A stretch of DNA of 64,000 bases, taken from positions 1-64,000 of the forward strand of contig NZ_CP150241.1 in the NCBI RefSeq assembly GCF_037975235.1. Direction: 5' to 3'. Source of the DNA: Paenibacillus sp. FSL R5-0341 (GTDB lineage: Bacteria; Bacillota; Bacilli; Paenibacillales; Paenibacillaceae). Made by a program: the position numbers and the translations under genes. The notes under the pieces were generated by a model. The model saw nothing but the letters and a program-made list of their open reading frames with translations, was not told the origin of the DNA and searched no databases. Every line of letters starts with the position of its first letter. Positions within the stretch are counted from its first letter, which is position 1. Below are positions 43,522-52,783 of this stretch, in pieces.

Positions 43522-43628
43522 GCAGAAAAGATCTGAAGAAGCGAAGCGTTCGCCTTTATCACCGGATTTTCCCTTTGAAAAGGGAATCAAAAAATTTGGG
43601 GATAACAGCGATCGGAAGATGTTTCTGC
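43522..43628. repeat. Nested hairpin element between prs and pth
   Basis: GCAGAAA-GATCT (43522-43534) pairs with AGATGTTTCTGC (43617-43628). Inside are a GCGAA/TTCGC hairpin (43541-43553) and a stem-loop CCGGATTTT/AAAAATTTGG that encloses CCCTTT/AAAGGG (about 43563-43600). The whole forms a compact 107-base structure on either strand. It could be an interspersed repeat, a structured RNA or the 3' end of the minus-strand gene to its right. Confidence 0.5.
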
Positions 43629-43672
43629 ACGCGCAGTGATCCAGTGTAAAATGGTTCGTTCATCTTATATGG

Positions 43673-43873
43673 TTAATACCCGGGGCGGGAGATAAATCGG
43701 AAACGACGCCGATGAAAGAGCGTGTCGGCAATCTCGACGAATTGATTATCGAAACGAGTGATGAGACCAATCTCAATATGGGTGTCGCGGTCGTATACCT
43801 GTACAGGTACGTGATATTCGAGATGATAGATAAAATCGCTATGTTGAGTCAGTTGTCCGTTGTCTTCGCGCAA
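43673..43873 (-). CDS. Conserved-looking hypothetical protein
   Basis: A 66-residue minus-strand frame reads like a real protein (HVPVQVYDRDTHIEIGLITR, RRRFRFISRPGY). The TTG start at 43873 has an excellent AAGGTGAG on the complement (43881-43888) at good spacing. I do not recognise the family. It is compact, basic and probably beta-rich. It points away from pth and towards the nested hairpin element. Coding by the minus strand is inferred from the Shine-Dalgarno and composition. Confidence 0.6.
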   Translation of the reverse strand: MREDNGQLTQHSDFIYHLEYHVPVQVYDRDTHIEIGLITRFDNQFVEIADTLFHRRRFRFISRPGY

Positions 43874-44014
43874 AACCCGCTCACCTTCCTGGGTTGATAA
43901 AATAATAACTGTGAATACTACAGTAAATTCGGATCTTTACTTTCCTGATATTATATGAAATATAACATTCGAAGTCTATGCCTCACCTCAGGCTAATCCG
44001 AAGGAGGGAACAAG

Positions 44015-44575
44015 ATGAAGTGGATTGTCGGACTTGGAAATCCAGGCTCGAACTATGCCAAAACCCGTCATAATATCGGTTTTATGGCACTGGATCGGTT
44101 GGCTGATCGTCATAGTATCTCCATTACACAGAGTAAATGTAAGGCGCTGATTGGAGAAGGCAACATCGGCGGTGTGAAAACAGTACTGATCAAACCAATG
44201 ACCTTTATGAATTTATCTGGTGAATCGGTTCGAGCGTATATGGACTTTTATAAAGTTAGTCTTGAAGATCTGATTGTTGTGTACGACGACATGGATACAG
44301 AGATTGGAAAAGTTAGATTGCGTTATCAAGGCAGTGCAGGCGGACATAATGGGATCAAGTCCATTATTCAGCATACCGGTACACAGCAGTTTAACCGGGT
44401 ACGCATGGGAATATCCCGGCCTGAACCAGGACATGCCATTGTCGATTATGTACTGTCGACATTTATGAAAAAAGAAAAAGAGGCCCTTGATCAGACCATT
44501 GAGCAAACGTGTGATGCCCTGGAGCATAGCTTGACTCATACGTTTGAACAAACAATGGCGAAGTTTAACGGTTAA
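44015..44575 (+). CDS. pth: Peptidyl-tRNA hydrolase
   Basis: Pth (SpoVC in B. subtilis) releases peptides from stalled peptidyl-tRNA. The 186-residue protein has GLGNPGSNYAKTRHNIGF with Asn9 and the catalytic His19, VVYDDMDTEIGKVRLR with the key Asp, and GGHNGIKSIIQ. AAGGAGGG precedes ATG 44015. fin follows after about 100 bases. Confidence 0.97.
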   Translation: MKWIVGLGNPGSNYAKTRHNIGFMALDRLADRHSISITQSKCKALIGEGNIGGVKTVLIKPMTFMNLSGESVRAYMDFYKVSLEDLIVVYDDMDTEIGKVRLRYQGSAGGHNGIKSIIQHTGTQQFNRVRMGISRPEPGHAIVDYVLSTFMKKEKEALDQTIEQTCDALEHSLTHTFEQTMAKFNG

Positions 44576-44672
44576 TTCTGTAAGACATACTGGTAAAATG
44601 ATCAAAAAGACGGGTTCGATTCAGCCATACTGGACATACTGGACGTATAAACCATGTTCAGGAGGCATAAAC

Positions 44673-44903
44673 ATGTCAGTGAATTACGTATGTCGGCATT
44701 GCCGTACCTTTATTGGACGAATCGATTCTGCCCGGATAACGGAAGTAGAGCTTGGCTTTCATTTCTTGACCCCCGACGAGCGGAGGGATATAATAGCGTA
44801 TAATTCCGGTGGTGATATTACCGTTCGGATTACATGTGATTACTGTAAGGAAGCCCTGGAGCACAATCCAGAGCTTAGTCTGCTCGCGAGTCCGCTTCAG
44901 TAG
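44673..44903 (+). CDS. fin: Anti-sigma-F factor Fin (YabK)
   Basis: Fin blocks sigma-F so that the forespore can switch to sigma-G. The 76-residue protein has two zinc-type pairs: Cys7/Cys10 (YVCRHCRTFIG) and Cys55/Cys58 (ITCDYCKEALE). The middle has VELGFHFLTPDERRDIIAYN, a family motif. AGGAGG lies 6 bases before ATG 44673. In B. subtilis yabK lies between pth and mfd, as here. Gin is also encoded in this window. Confidence 0.93.
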   Translation: MSVNYVCRHCRTFIGRIDSARITEVELGFHFLTPDERRDIIAYNSGGDITVRITCDYCKEALEHNPELSLLASPLQ

Positions 44904-45176
44904 ACATCGCCTGTAACAGGATCGAATGACAGTTGAGGGCGGTTGCGTAATAACGCTCCACCTTTTATAGCCTTGGCAGCCTGCTGAGGCTTCTTTTCAG
45001 TTGGAACGAAAGCCAGCGCTATCTCGAAATCAGGCTCAGCCACATCAACAGATGTGGCAATGTTGCGAGTAATCCTTTATGATGAAACAGGACAAAAAGG
45101 AATTTGTATCCATTTTAATAGTGATGCTACGCGTATGCGTGAGATAATCAAGTAAGTTATAAGAGAGGTGCCCCTT
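44904..45176. other. fin-mfd spacer with two short protein-like frames
   Basis: The minus strand has a frame from about 45076 to 44897 ending PQLSFDPVTGDVY. The plus strand has one at 45060-45155 (MLRVILYDETGQKGICIHFN to REIIK). Both read like protein but neither has a good Shine-Dalgarno. They could be fragments of a decayed gene. The mfd promoter or leader must also lie here. Confidence 0.3.
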
Positions 45177-48100
45177 TTGTTACAAGCACTTATACAGGCT
45201 TTTTCCAAAGATCCGGACTTCGGGTCCATTACAGCCGGAATCAAGTCCGGCATGAAGGAACAATTGGTTTCAGGTCTATCCGGCTCGGCGCGTCAGATTA
45301 TGCTGGCTGCTCTGCATCAGGAAATGAACCGACCATTGCTCGTAGTAACACACAATATGTTTTCAGCTCAAAAAATTGCAGAAGATTTACAGGAAGCGCT
45401 TTCACCAGATCAGGTGTTAATCTATCCTGCCAACGAACTTGTCGCTGCTGAAGCCGCTGTTTCCAGCCCGGAAACATTGGGTCAGCGTATTGATGTGTTG
45501 GTCCGCTGCGCCCAGGGATTCCGGGGCGTTGTTGTTATTCCCTTTTCTGGCGTAAGACGTTATGTCCCGCTTCCTGAAGTGATGGCCAATGCTCGAATTT
45601 TGATAAAACAGGGCAACACACTTCAGCTGGATTCCTTCCTGCTGGAGATGGTAAAGCTCGGATATGAGCGTGTGGAGCGCGTAGAATCTCGCGGTGAGAT
45701 GAGTGTACGCGGAGGTATCATCGACTTCTACCCGGTTACTTCATCGATCGCGTATCGAGTGGAGTTATTTGATGATGAGATCGACTCCATTCGGACGTTC
45801 GACCCAGCAGATCAGCGTTCGATTGAACGGATCGAAGAAATTACGGTTCTGCCATGCAAGGAGTTAATCGCAGACCGTGAGCGGATGGAAAAGGCTGCCG
45901 ATGCAGCTGCCATTTTGCTCGAGCAACAGCTGGAGAAAATGACGGACCGGCAGGCGAAGCTGCGTCTTCGTGAAGAAATTCACCGGGAGATCGAGCTTTT
46001 GCGGGAACACGTGTATTTCTCCGAAATGTATAAATATATTTCTCCGCTCTATCCGGAGAACAAAACGATCTACGACTATATGCCGGAAGATACCCTGCTG
46101 GTCCTTGATGAGCCTGCCAGACTATCGGAGACATCGAAACAGCTGGACCGTGATGAATCGGAGTGGAATCTGCATTTGATGCAAAACGGAAAAACACTTC
46201 CGGATCTTCCATTATCCGCAGACGGTGATGAACTCTTGTATGAGCGTCCATTCCAGACGCTGTTTATGTCGATCTTTTTGCGTCAGGTTCCACACACCCA
46301 ACCACAGAACATTCTGAACTTCATCAGTCGTGGTATGCAGGATTTCCATGGACAGATGAACGTACTGAAGGCAGAGATGGAGCGTTGGCAGAAGGCTGGA
46401 GTTCAAGTGCTGATGCTGGCGAACGGTGAGGAAAGACTGGATCGGATGCGCCGCGTTCTGATGGACTATGATATTCCAGAGCCGGAGATGCTGATCGGTA
46501 ACTTGCAAACTGGGTTTGAAATGCCGTCCATTCATTTGGCTGTCGTGACTGAAGGCGAGATGTTCTCGCAAAAACAGCGTAAAGTACGCAAACCAATTCG
46601 GAATGTAGACAACGCGGAACGGATCAAATCCTACAGTGAGCTAAAAGTGGGCGATTATGTCGTTCACCAAAACCACGGGATTGGTAAGTACCTCGGGATT
46701 GGTACCCTTGAGGTTGGCGGCATTCATAAAGACTACATGCATATTCTCTATGCAGGTGGAGACAAACTGTCTGTACCTATTGAACAGATCGATCTGATTC
46801 AGAAATATGTAGGTTCAGAAGAGAAAGAGCCTAAAATATACAAGCTGGGCGGCAATGAGTGGACACGAGTTAAAAATAAAGTCCGCACATCCGTACAGGA
46901 TATTGCTGATGATCTGATCAAGCTGTATGCAGAGCGTCAGACGTCCAAAGGATTTGGATTCGACAAGGATTCTGCAGAACAGCAGGAGTTTGAGGACATG
47001 TTCCCTTACGATGAGACACGTGACCAGGTCCGTGCGATCGAAGAAATCAAGAAGGACATGGAACAAAACCGTCCGATGGACCGTTTATTATGTGGGGATG
47101 TTGGTTACGGCAAAACCGAGGTGGCTATTCGTGCTGCGTTCAAAGCAGCGATTGAAGGCAAACAGGTGGCTGTACTCGTGCCGACAACGATTTTGGCGCA
47201 GCAGCATTTTGAGACGTTCCGTGAGCGGTTCTCCGGTTACCCGTTCAATATTCATGTGCTTAGCCGTTTCCGCTCGCGTAAAGAGCAGAATGAAACAGCC
47301 AAAGGCATCAAGGCAGGTACAGTGGATATTGTCATCGGGACGCATCGACTGCTGTCGCAGGATCTGGTGTTCAAGGACCTGGGACTGCTCATTGTCGACG
47401 AAGAACAGCGATTCGGAGTAACTCATAAGGAAAAACTGAAGAAGTTGAAAACCAATGTGGACGTGCTCACGCTGACGGCAACGCCGATTCCACGTACGCT
47501 TCATATGTCCATGCTGGGTGTGCGTGATCTGTCCGTTATCGAGACTCCACCAGAGAATCGTTTCCCGGTGCAGACCTATGTGGTTGAACACAGTCAGGCG
47601 CTTGTCCGCGAAGCGATTGAGCGTGAGCTTGCCCGTGGAGGTCAGGTGTATTACCTCTATAACCGTGTTCAAGGAATTCAGGAGATGGCAGCCGAGATTT
47701 CTGAACTTGTGCCTGAAGCCAAGGTTGGTGTGGGTCATGGTCAGATGTCGGAGACCGAGCTGGAGAAGACGATTCTGGACTTCCTGGATGGTGAATATGA
47801 CGTGCTTGTGAGCACAAGTATTATCGAGACCGGGGTAGATATTCCGAACGTAAATACGCTGATTGTACATGATGCGGATAAAATGGGGCTCTCCCAGCTG
47901 TATCAGCTACGCGGACGGGTGGGTCGTTCCAACCGTATTGCGTATGCGTACTTTACGTACCAGCGGGATAAAGTGCTTACTGAAGTTGCCGAAAAACGTC
48001 TGCAATCGATCAAAGAATTCACCGAACTGGGTTCGGGATTCAAAATCGCCATGCGTGACTTGTCGATTCGTGGAGCGGGAAATCTGCTAGGAGCAGAGCA

Positions 48101-48704
48101 GCATGGCTTCATCGCTTCCGTCGGGTTCGATCTATATTCCCAGATGCTCGCGGAGGAGATCAACAAACGCAAAGTTACGATGCTTGGCGAGGAGCCGGTA
48201 CCTTCCGACCAGTGGAACACAACCCTGGATCTCAGTATCGATGCTTACTTGCCGTCCGATTATATTTATGACAGTATTCAGAAGATTGAGATCTACAAAA
48301 AAGTGGCGGTCATTGCTTCCTTCGACGATGCAATGGAGCTGGAAGACGAATTGGTTGACCGATTCGGTGATCTTCCGGAGGCCGTCATTAACTTGCTGGC
48401 TGTTGCACGGATGAAAGTATACGGCAAAATCTACGGTATTGAGTCTATTTCCCAACGTGGTGAGGACATTACCGTGAAGTTCTATGAAGGCCGTGAACAT
48501 GCCTTTGAACTATCGAAAATCGCGCACATTGGAAATCAGTTCGAAAGACGTGTACAATTTGAACAAGGACCCCATATGCTGATTCACGCTAAAGGCAAGG
48601 GGCTTGGGGATAAGCAACTGATGGAGCTGGTAGAGAAAATTCTGGAGTCCATGAAGACGGCTTTTAAATCAAAGGGGGAACTAAAAGATGTTACCAAAGT
48701 ATAA
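45177..48704 (+). CDS. mfd: Transcription-repair coupling factor Mfd
   Basis: Mfd removes stalled RNA polymerase and recruits UvrA. From TTG 45177 it has about 1175 residues: a UvrB-like N-terminus (about 10-350), the RNA-polymerase-interaction domain with KSYSELKVGDYVVHQNHGIG near 490-509, and a RecG-like translocase with Walker A CGDVGYGKTE near 640 and DEEQRFGVTHKEKLK. The motif VI region has GRVGRSNRIAYAYF, and the C-terminal TRCF domain starts near 1010. An in-frame GTG at 45168 overlaps the Shine-Dalgarno AGAGGTG. The next gene starts 17 bases before its stop. Confidence 0.97.
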   Translation: MLQALIQAFSKDPDFGSITAGIKSGMKEQLVSGLSGSARQIMLAALHQEMNRPLLVVTHNMFSAQKIAEDLQEALSPDQVLIYPANELVAAEAAVSSPETLGQRIDVLVRCAQGFRGVVVIPFSGVRRYVPLPEVMANARILIKQGNTLQLDSFLLEMVKLGYERVERVESRGEMSVRGGIIDFYPVTSSIAYRVELFDDEIDSIRTFDPADQRSIERIEEITVLPCKELIADRERMEKAADAAAILLEQQLEKMTDRQAKLRLREEIHREIELLREHVYFSEMYKYISPLYPENKTIYDYMPEDTLLVLDEPARLSETSKQLDRDESEWNLHLMQNGKTLPDLPLSADGDELLYERPFQTLFMSIFLRQVPHTQPQNILNFISRGMQDFHGQMNVLKAEMERWQKAGVQVLMLANGEERLDRMRRVLMDYDIPEPEMLIGNLQTGFEMPSIHLAVVTEGEMFSQKQRKVRKPIRNVDNAERIKSYSELKVGDYVVHQNHGIGKYLGIGTLEVGGIHKDYMHILYAGGDKLSVPIEQIDLIQKYVGSEEKEPKIYKLGGNEWTRVKNKVRTSVQDIADDLIKLYAERQTSKGFGFDKDSAEQQEFEDMFPYDETRDQVRAIEEIKKDMEQNRPMDRLLCGDVGYGKTEVAIRAAFKAAIEGKQVAVLVPTTILAQQHFETFRERFSGYPFNIHVLSRFRSRKEQNETAKGIKAGTVDIVIGTHRLLSQDLVFKDLGLLIVDEEQRFGVTHKEKLKKLKTNVDVLTLTATPIPRTLHMSMLGVRDLSVIETPPENRFPVQTYVVEHSQALVREAIERELARGGQVYYLYNRVQGIQEMAAEISELVPEAKVGVGHGQMSETELEKTILDFLDGEYDVLVSTSIIETGVDIPNVNTLIVHDADKMGLSQLYQLRGRVGRSNRIAYAYFTYQRDKVLTEVAEKRLQSIKEFTELGSGFKIAMRDLSIRGAGNLLGAEQHGFIASVGFDLYSQMLAEEINKRKVTMLGEEPVPSDQWNTTLDLSIDAYLPSDYIYDSIQKIEIYKKVAVIASFDDAMELEDELVDRFGDLPEAVINLLAVARMKVYGKIYGIESISQRGEDITVKFYEGREHAFELSKIAHIGNQFERRVQFEQGPHMLIHAKGKGLGDKQLMELVEKILESMKTAFKSKGELKDVTKV

Positions 48705-49836
48705 AAAAGTAGGAAAAGTACTGTCTGTGAGCATGGTCGCAGTACTGTCCTTATCATTGCTTGCTGCTTGCGGCAAGAAGGAAGAAGCGAAAGCACCGGA
48801 ATCGACAGATACGAGTGCTGTAGTCGCTACGTATGATGGTGGTACCATTACAGCCAATGAATTCGATATGGAACAACGCGTTATGAAATTCTTGTATCCC
48901 GAATATGCACAAATGATGGATATGGACGATTTCAAGGAGTACCTGGTGAAACAGGAAGTTGCTTATGAATACCTGAGTGGCAAAGCAAGTGAAGAAGCCA
49001 AAACAGCAGGTGCCAAAACAGCAACTGAGCAATTCGATAAAATGAAAGCTTCTGTTCAGGCAGATCAATGGACTGAGATGCTGAAAGCTCAGAACCTGAC
49101 TGACCAGAACATCAAGGATTATATGACACGCATCATGACGGTAATCAAAGACAAGGAAACTGGCGTTACGGAAGATGCGATTAAGGCTGAGTTTGAGAAA
49201 AACAAAGATCAGTTCACAACGGCTTCCGTTCGTCACGTGCTGATTAACTTCACAGATCCAAAAACGCAAAAAGAGCGTAAAAAAGAAGATGCACTGAAAA
49301 TTGCAAAAGAAGTAAAAACCAAGTTGGATGGTGGAGCTGATTTTGCTGAAATTGCAAAAGAATATTCCGAAGATCCAGGTTCTGCTGAAAAAGGTGGACT
49401 GTATGAAGAAACACCTGTGGGCAGCTGGGTAGAAGCATTTAAGGAAGCTGCAAAAACGTTGCCACTGAACAAAATCAGTGATCCGGTTGAAACGGAGTAC
49501 GGTTACCACATCATGAAAGTGGAAGCTCGTACAGAAGCAGACTTCACTAAATTGACGGCTGAGCAAAAAGAAAGTCTGAAGAGCCAATTGGCAGCTGCTG
49601 AGATCGATACGTTCATGCAAAATGAACTGGACAAAATCGTAAAAGAAGTTAACCTGCCAAAAACAGAAAAAGCTGAAGAAGGTACGACTGAAGGCACAAC
49701 AGGTACAGGAACTGAAGGAGAGCAAACAACCGAACCAAAAACGGATGACTCCACAGGTACAGATACCAAGACTGACCAAGGTACGACTGGAACAGATAAA
49801 GATGCAACGACAGACGAAGGTACAAGCAGTAAGTAA
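48688..49836 (+). CDS. PrsA-like peptidyl-prolyl isomerase lipoprotein
   Basis: The 382-residue protein is a surface foldase of the PrsA/SurA type. It has a signal peptide with lipobox LAAC (Cys28), a SurA-like N-terminal helical region (about 45-165), a parvulin rotamase domain (about 170-265; VRHVLINF, FAEIAKEYSEDPGSAEKGG, VETEYGYHIMKV) and a 55-residue Thr/Gly/Glu-rich tail. AAAGGGGG inside mfd supplies the Shine-Dalgarno and the genes overlap by 17 bases, so expression is coupled to mfd. B. subtilis lacks a gene here. It probably folds exported proteins. Confidence 0.9.
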   Translation: MLPKYKKVGKVLSVSMVAVLSLSLLAACGKKEEAKAPESTDTSAVVATYDGGTITANEFDMEQRVMKFLYPEYAQMMDMDDFKEYLVKQEVAYEYLSGKASEEAKTAGAKTATEQFDKMKASVQADQWTEMLKAQNLTDQNIKDYMTRIMTVIKDKETGVTEDAIKAEFEKNKDQFTTASVRHVLINFTDPKTQKERKKEDALKIAKEVKTKLDGGADFAEIAKEYSEDPGSAEKGGLYEETPVGSWVEAFKEAAKTLPLNKISDPVETEYGYHIMKVEARTEADFTKLTAEQKESLKSQLAAAEIDTFMQNELDKIVKEVNLPKTEKAEEGTTEGTTGTGTEGEQTTEPKTDDSTGTDTKTDQGTTGTDKDATTDEGTSSK

Positions 49837-50158
49837 TATGGCTGTGTTAGCATACGTTCAGGGGTAAATCCGCCCGAATGAGTGCCTTGTACAACAAAAA
49901 TATGGACAACCATACAGAGAAGCAAGGGGAGGACTTAGGACCTCCTTCTTGCTTCTTCTTGTATATATTCAAGCCGTATGGGTATATGGTCGCCTTCTTC
50001 GAAAGTTACACAACTATATTCTCCGATGTATGTATAAGGAAATGGGAACAGATGAATACTATGGTCAAGATATCACACTAAACGTTCTGGGACTTTCCTC
50101 TACCCATTAAGGAACAGTAGTTGAAAAATCTTCTCGAGAAAGTGGGGCAACATGTGAA
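49837..50158 (+). other. Intergenic region before spoVT
   Basis: About 320 bases. A GGAGG/CCTCC hairpin near 49928-49944 followed by a pyrimidine-rich run may end the mfd-prsA-like transcript. Sequences resembling sigma-G elements (TGTATA and TATATGG near 49960-49988) are possible for spoVT but not convincing. Confidence 0.35.
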
Positions 50159-50701
50159 ATGAAAGCTACTGGTATTGTCCGCCGTATAGATGACCTTGGT
50201 CGTGTGGTCATTCCAAAAGAAATCCGCCGTACGTTACGTATTCGTGAAGGTGATCCACTGGAAATTTTCGTGGACCGTGATGGAGAAGTTATTCTTAAAA
50301 AATATTCGCCGATTGGCGAGCTTGGTGATTTTGCCAAAGAATATGCAGAATCCCTGTATGAGAGTACAGGACATGTAACGATGATCTCTGACCGGGATAC
50401 CATTATCACGGTGGCAGGGGGCTCCAAGAAAGAGTATTTGGACAAGCAGGTAGGCCAACTGTTGGAGGGCTGCATGGAAAACAGAAAGACCATATTGGAA
50501 ACAAACAACGGTTCTTATGAGCTTAGCAAAGATCATGACGAGACGTTATCCTCTTTTGTTATTGCGCCAATTATCTCGGGTGGTGACCCCATCGGAACGG
50601 TTATCCTGTTCAATAAGGATGAATCGGTGAAGATGTCTCAGATGGAAGTGAAGATGTCTGAGACGGCTGCTGGTTTCCTTGGCAAGCAAATGGAACAATA
50701 G
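50159..50701 (+). CDS. spoVT: Stage V sporulation transcriptional regulator SpoVT
   Basis: SpoVT is a forespore regulator, a paralogue of AbrB with a sensing domain. The 180 residues have an AbrB-type DNA-binding N-terminus (KATGIVRRIDDLGRVVIPKE, RRTLRIREGDPLEIFVDRD) and a C-terminal GAF-like domain (about 56-178). In B. subtilis it is made under sigma-G. ATG 50159 has AGTGGGG upstream. It lies after mfd and the PrsA-like gene and before the flippase. Confidence 0.96.
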   Translation: MKATGIVRRIDDLGRVVIPKEIRRTLRIREGDPLEIFVDRDGEVILKKYSPIGELGDFAKEYAESLYESTGHVTMISDRDTIITVAGGSKKEYLDKQVGQLLEGCMENRKTILETNNGSYELSKDHDETLSSFVIAPIISGGDPIGTVILFNKDESVKMSQMEVKMSETAAGFLGKQMEQ

Positions 50702-50711
50702 ACAGCAGATC

Positions 50712-50752
50712 AACTCCTGGTGCCCTGATTTGGGCATACGGGAGTTTTTTGC
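50712..50752 (+). terminator. Terminator after spoVT
   Basis: An outer AACTCC/GGAGTT stem (50712-50717, 50741-50746) and an inner TGCCC/GGGCA stem lead into six T. Confidence 0.87.
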
Positions 50753-50876
50753 TTTTTAAGGGGCAAGGTGTTGATCCGGATGATTGTCATGGGGGAGGGT
50801 TAGTCTGCGCGCCTTCAGGCAGGTATAATAGCAAGGTATGCTTAATTGAACGCAGGGACATACGCAGGAGGGAATT

Positions 50877-52625
50877 ATGAAACAGCCGTCTACAGGCTCA
50901 AGGCTGCTACAGGGTGCATTTGTACTTGGGCTTGCCGCCATTATCTCTAAAATCATTGGTGCTTTTCAGAAGATTCCGCTGCAGAATCTGGGGGGAGACG
51001 GTGTATTTGGCATCTACAATACGGTGTATCCGTTATATATGCTCATTATCACGCTTGCTGCTGCAGGACTGCCGCTGGCCGTATCCAAATTCGTAGCAGA
51101 ACAGAACGCACTCGGAAGACCAGACGAGAGCAGAAGAATTATTCGACTGTCTTCCCTACTGCTCGGGGGAATTGGAATTATAATGGCGCTCTTGATGTAT
51201 GCAGGTGCGCCGCTGATCGCCGAGCTGATCGGCAACCGACATGTCGTTCCATCGATTCGCGCAGCTTCATGGGCGTTATTGTTCGTACCGGTGATGACAG
51301 GGCTGCGTGGATATTTTCAGGGATTACAGCAGATGGTGCCGACAGCGGTATCGCAGGTTGTGGAGCAGACGATACGTGTCACCGTCATGATTGTTTTGCT
51401 TCTCTGGCTGATGAGGCGGGATGCTTCGCTTGAAACTATCGCTGCTGGTGCCATGATGGGCTCCGTTGCGGGCGGAATGGTTGGGCTACTAGTCATGTTA
51501 GGGTACATGGTCCGACATCGACGGAAAGACAGGGAAGTGGTCACCGGACCATTGATTTCGGAATGGAGCAGTAGAGGTGAAGAGGTTGGAGCAGACAGGC
51601 ATGAGCGTCAGGAGCATAGGCCGGTTACGTCGCTGAAGAAAACGGTGAGCGCTATTCATCCCGCTCTGGGAGAAAGGCCACGATCCAACGGGGAATGGAT
51701 CAGGACGCTGCTCATGTATGCTATTCCTGTCTGTCTCGGGTCGCTGGCCGTACCGCTGATGAATCTGGTGGATACCTTCACTGTGCCCCGGCTGCTGCGG
51801 GGAGAAGGGCTGGATGAGCTCCAGTCGATGGTTTCCTTCGGCATCTACAACCGTGGATTGCCGCTGGTTCAACTGGTGACGATGCTGGCCACGTCACTAT
51901 CTGTGCTGTTTATTCCGGCGATGGCGGAAGCCCGGTTAAAGGGCGGGCCAGAAGCCGTCCGGCAGCAAGCAGGCCTCGCGCTGCGCTGGTTCTGGTTGAT
52001 CGGCCTGGCGGCATCCGCGGGTCTTGCGGTGCTGGCGGAGCCGATTAACCGCATGCTGTACGGAGATGCCGCAGGCACGGAAGCACTGCGGTATATGGCG
52101 CTGACGGCTGCGGGCAGCACCGTCAGCATTATTGCGGCGGCGCTGCTGCAAGGCCTCGGCGCCGTGCGTGCACCCGCGTTCAGCATGCTGGCCGCCGCAG
52201 GCGTCAAGGCGCTGCTGAACGTTATGCTTGTGCCGGCGCTGGGCATCAGCGGCGCGGCCCTGGCAGGCGCAGTCGCCTACATGCTGGCGGCTGGCCTGAA
52301 TGTGGCGCTGCTGGCGCGACTTGTCGCCCTGCGCCCTGCCCCTGGCGCCGTCCTGGCGAAGCCGGCGCTGGTGATCGCCGCCATGAGTCTGGCGGCGGTA
52401 GGCACGGCCTGGGCCGCCGAAGCCGTGCTCGGCGGCATGGGCATCGCGGCCGACCGCCGGCTGGCCGCGATGGGCGTGAGCCTGCTGGGCATTGCCGCAG
52501 GCTCGGCCGTGTTCTTGCTGGCAGCGGCCCGGATAGGGCTACTGACCGCCGCAGAGCTGGCGGCCGTGCCCAAGTTGGGTCCGCGCCTTGCCAAGCTGCT
52601 GCGCAGACTGCGTGTGCTGCGCTAG
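50877..52625 (+). CDS. yabM: MATE/SpoVB-family lipid flippase-like protein (YabM)
   Basis: The 582-residue protein has 12-14 hydrophobic segments of the MviN/SpoVB polysaccharide-exporter family. It opens GSRLLQGAFVLGLAAIISKI. A hydrophilic insert lies at about 215-275, between half-domains. Relatives flip undecaprenyl-linked sugars across the membrane. GGAGGG precedes ATG 50877. The last 700 bases, from about 51940, are much richer in GC (Ala/Leu/Gly codons) than the 5' half and the flanking genes. In B. subtilis yabM lies here between spoVT and yabN. The substrate is unknown. Confidence 0.88.
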   Translation: MKQPSTGSRLLQGAFVLGLAAIISKIIGAFQKIPLQNLGGDGVFGIYNTVYPLYMLIITLAAAGLPLAVSKFVAEQNALGRPDESRRIIRLSSLLLGGIGIIMALLMYAGAPLIAELIGNRHVVPSIRAASWALLFVPVMTGLRGYFQGLQQMVPTAVSQVVEQTIRVTVMIVLLLWLMRRDASLETIAAGAMMGSVAGGMVGLLVMLGYMVRHRRKDREVVTGPLISEWSSRGEEVGADRHERQEHRPVTSLKKTVSAIHPALGERPRSNGEWIRTLLMYAIPVCLGSLAVPLMNLVDTFTVPRLLRGEGLDELQSMVSFGIYNRGLPLVQLVTMLATSLSVLFIPAMAEARLKGGPEAVRQQAGLALRWFWLIGLAASAGLAVLAEPINRMLYGDAAGTEALRYMALTAAGSTVSIIAAALLQGLGAVRAPAFSMLAAAGVKALLNVMLVPALGISGAALAGAVAYMLAAGLNVALLARLVALRPAPGAVLAKPALVIAAMSLAAVGTAWAAEAVLGGMGIAADRRLAAMGVSLLGIAAGSAVFLLAAARIGLLTAAELAAVPKLGPRLAKLLRRLRVLR

Positions 52626-52691
52626 CTTCATGCTCACGGTGCTTCTGCATCCAGCACTAAGAATATGCAATTATAGGATATCGAATGATTC

Positions 52692-52700
52692 TGGTATAAT
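52692..52700 (+). promoter_or_regulatory. Extended -10 promoter of yabN
   Basis: TGG-TATAAT at 52692-52700 is an extended -10 element about 85 bases before the yabN start. No clear -35 is seen. Confidence 0.55.
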
Positions 52701-52783
52701 ACGTGTAATTATAGAGCGCCATCCTGTTCCGATATGATGAATATGTGAGCTTGAACAGGATGGTTCGGATGGAGGTTTACGTA

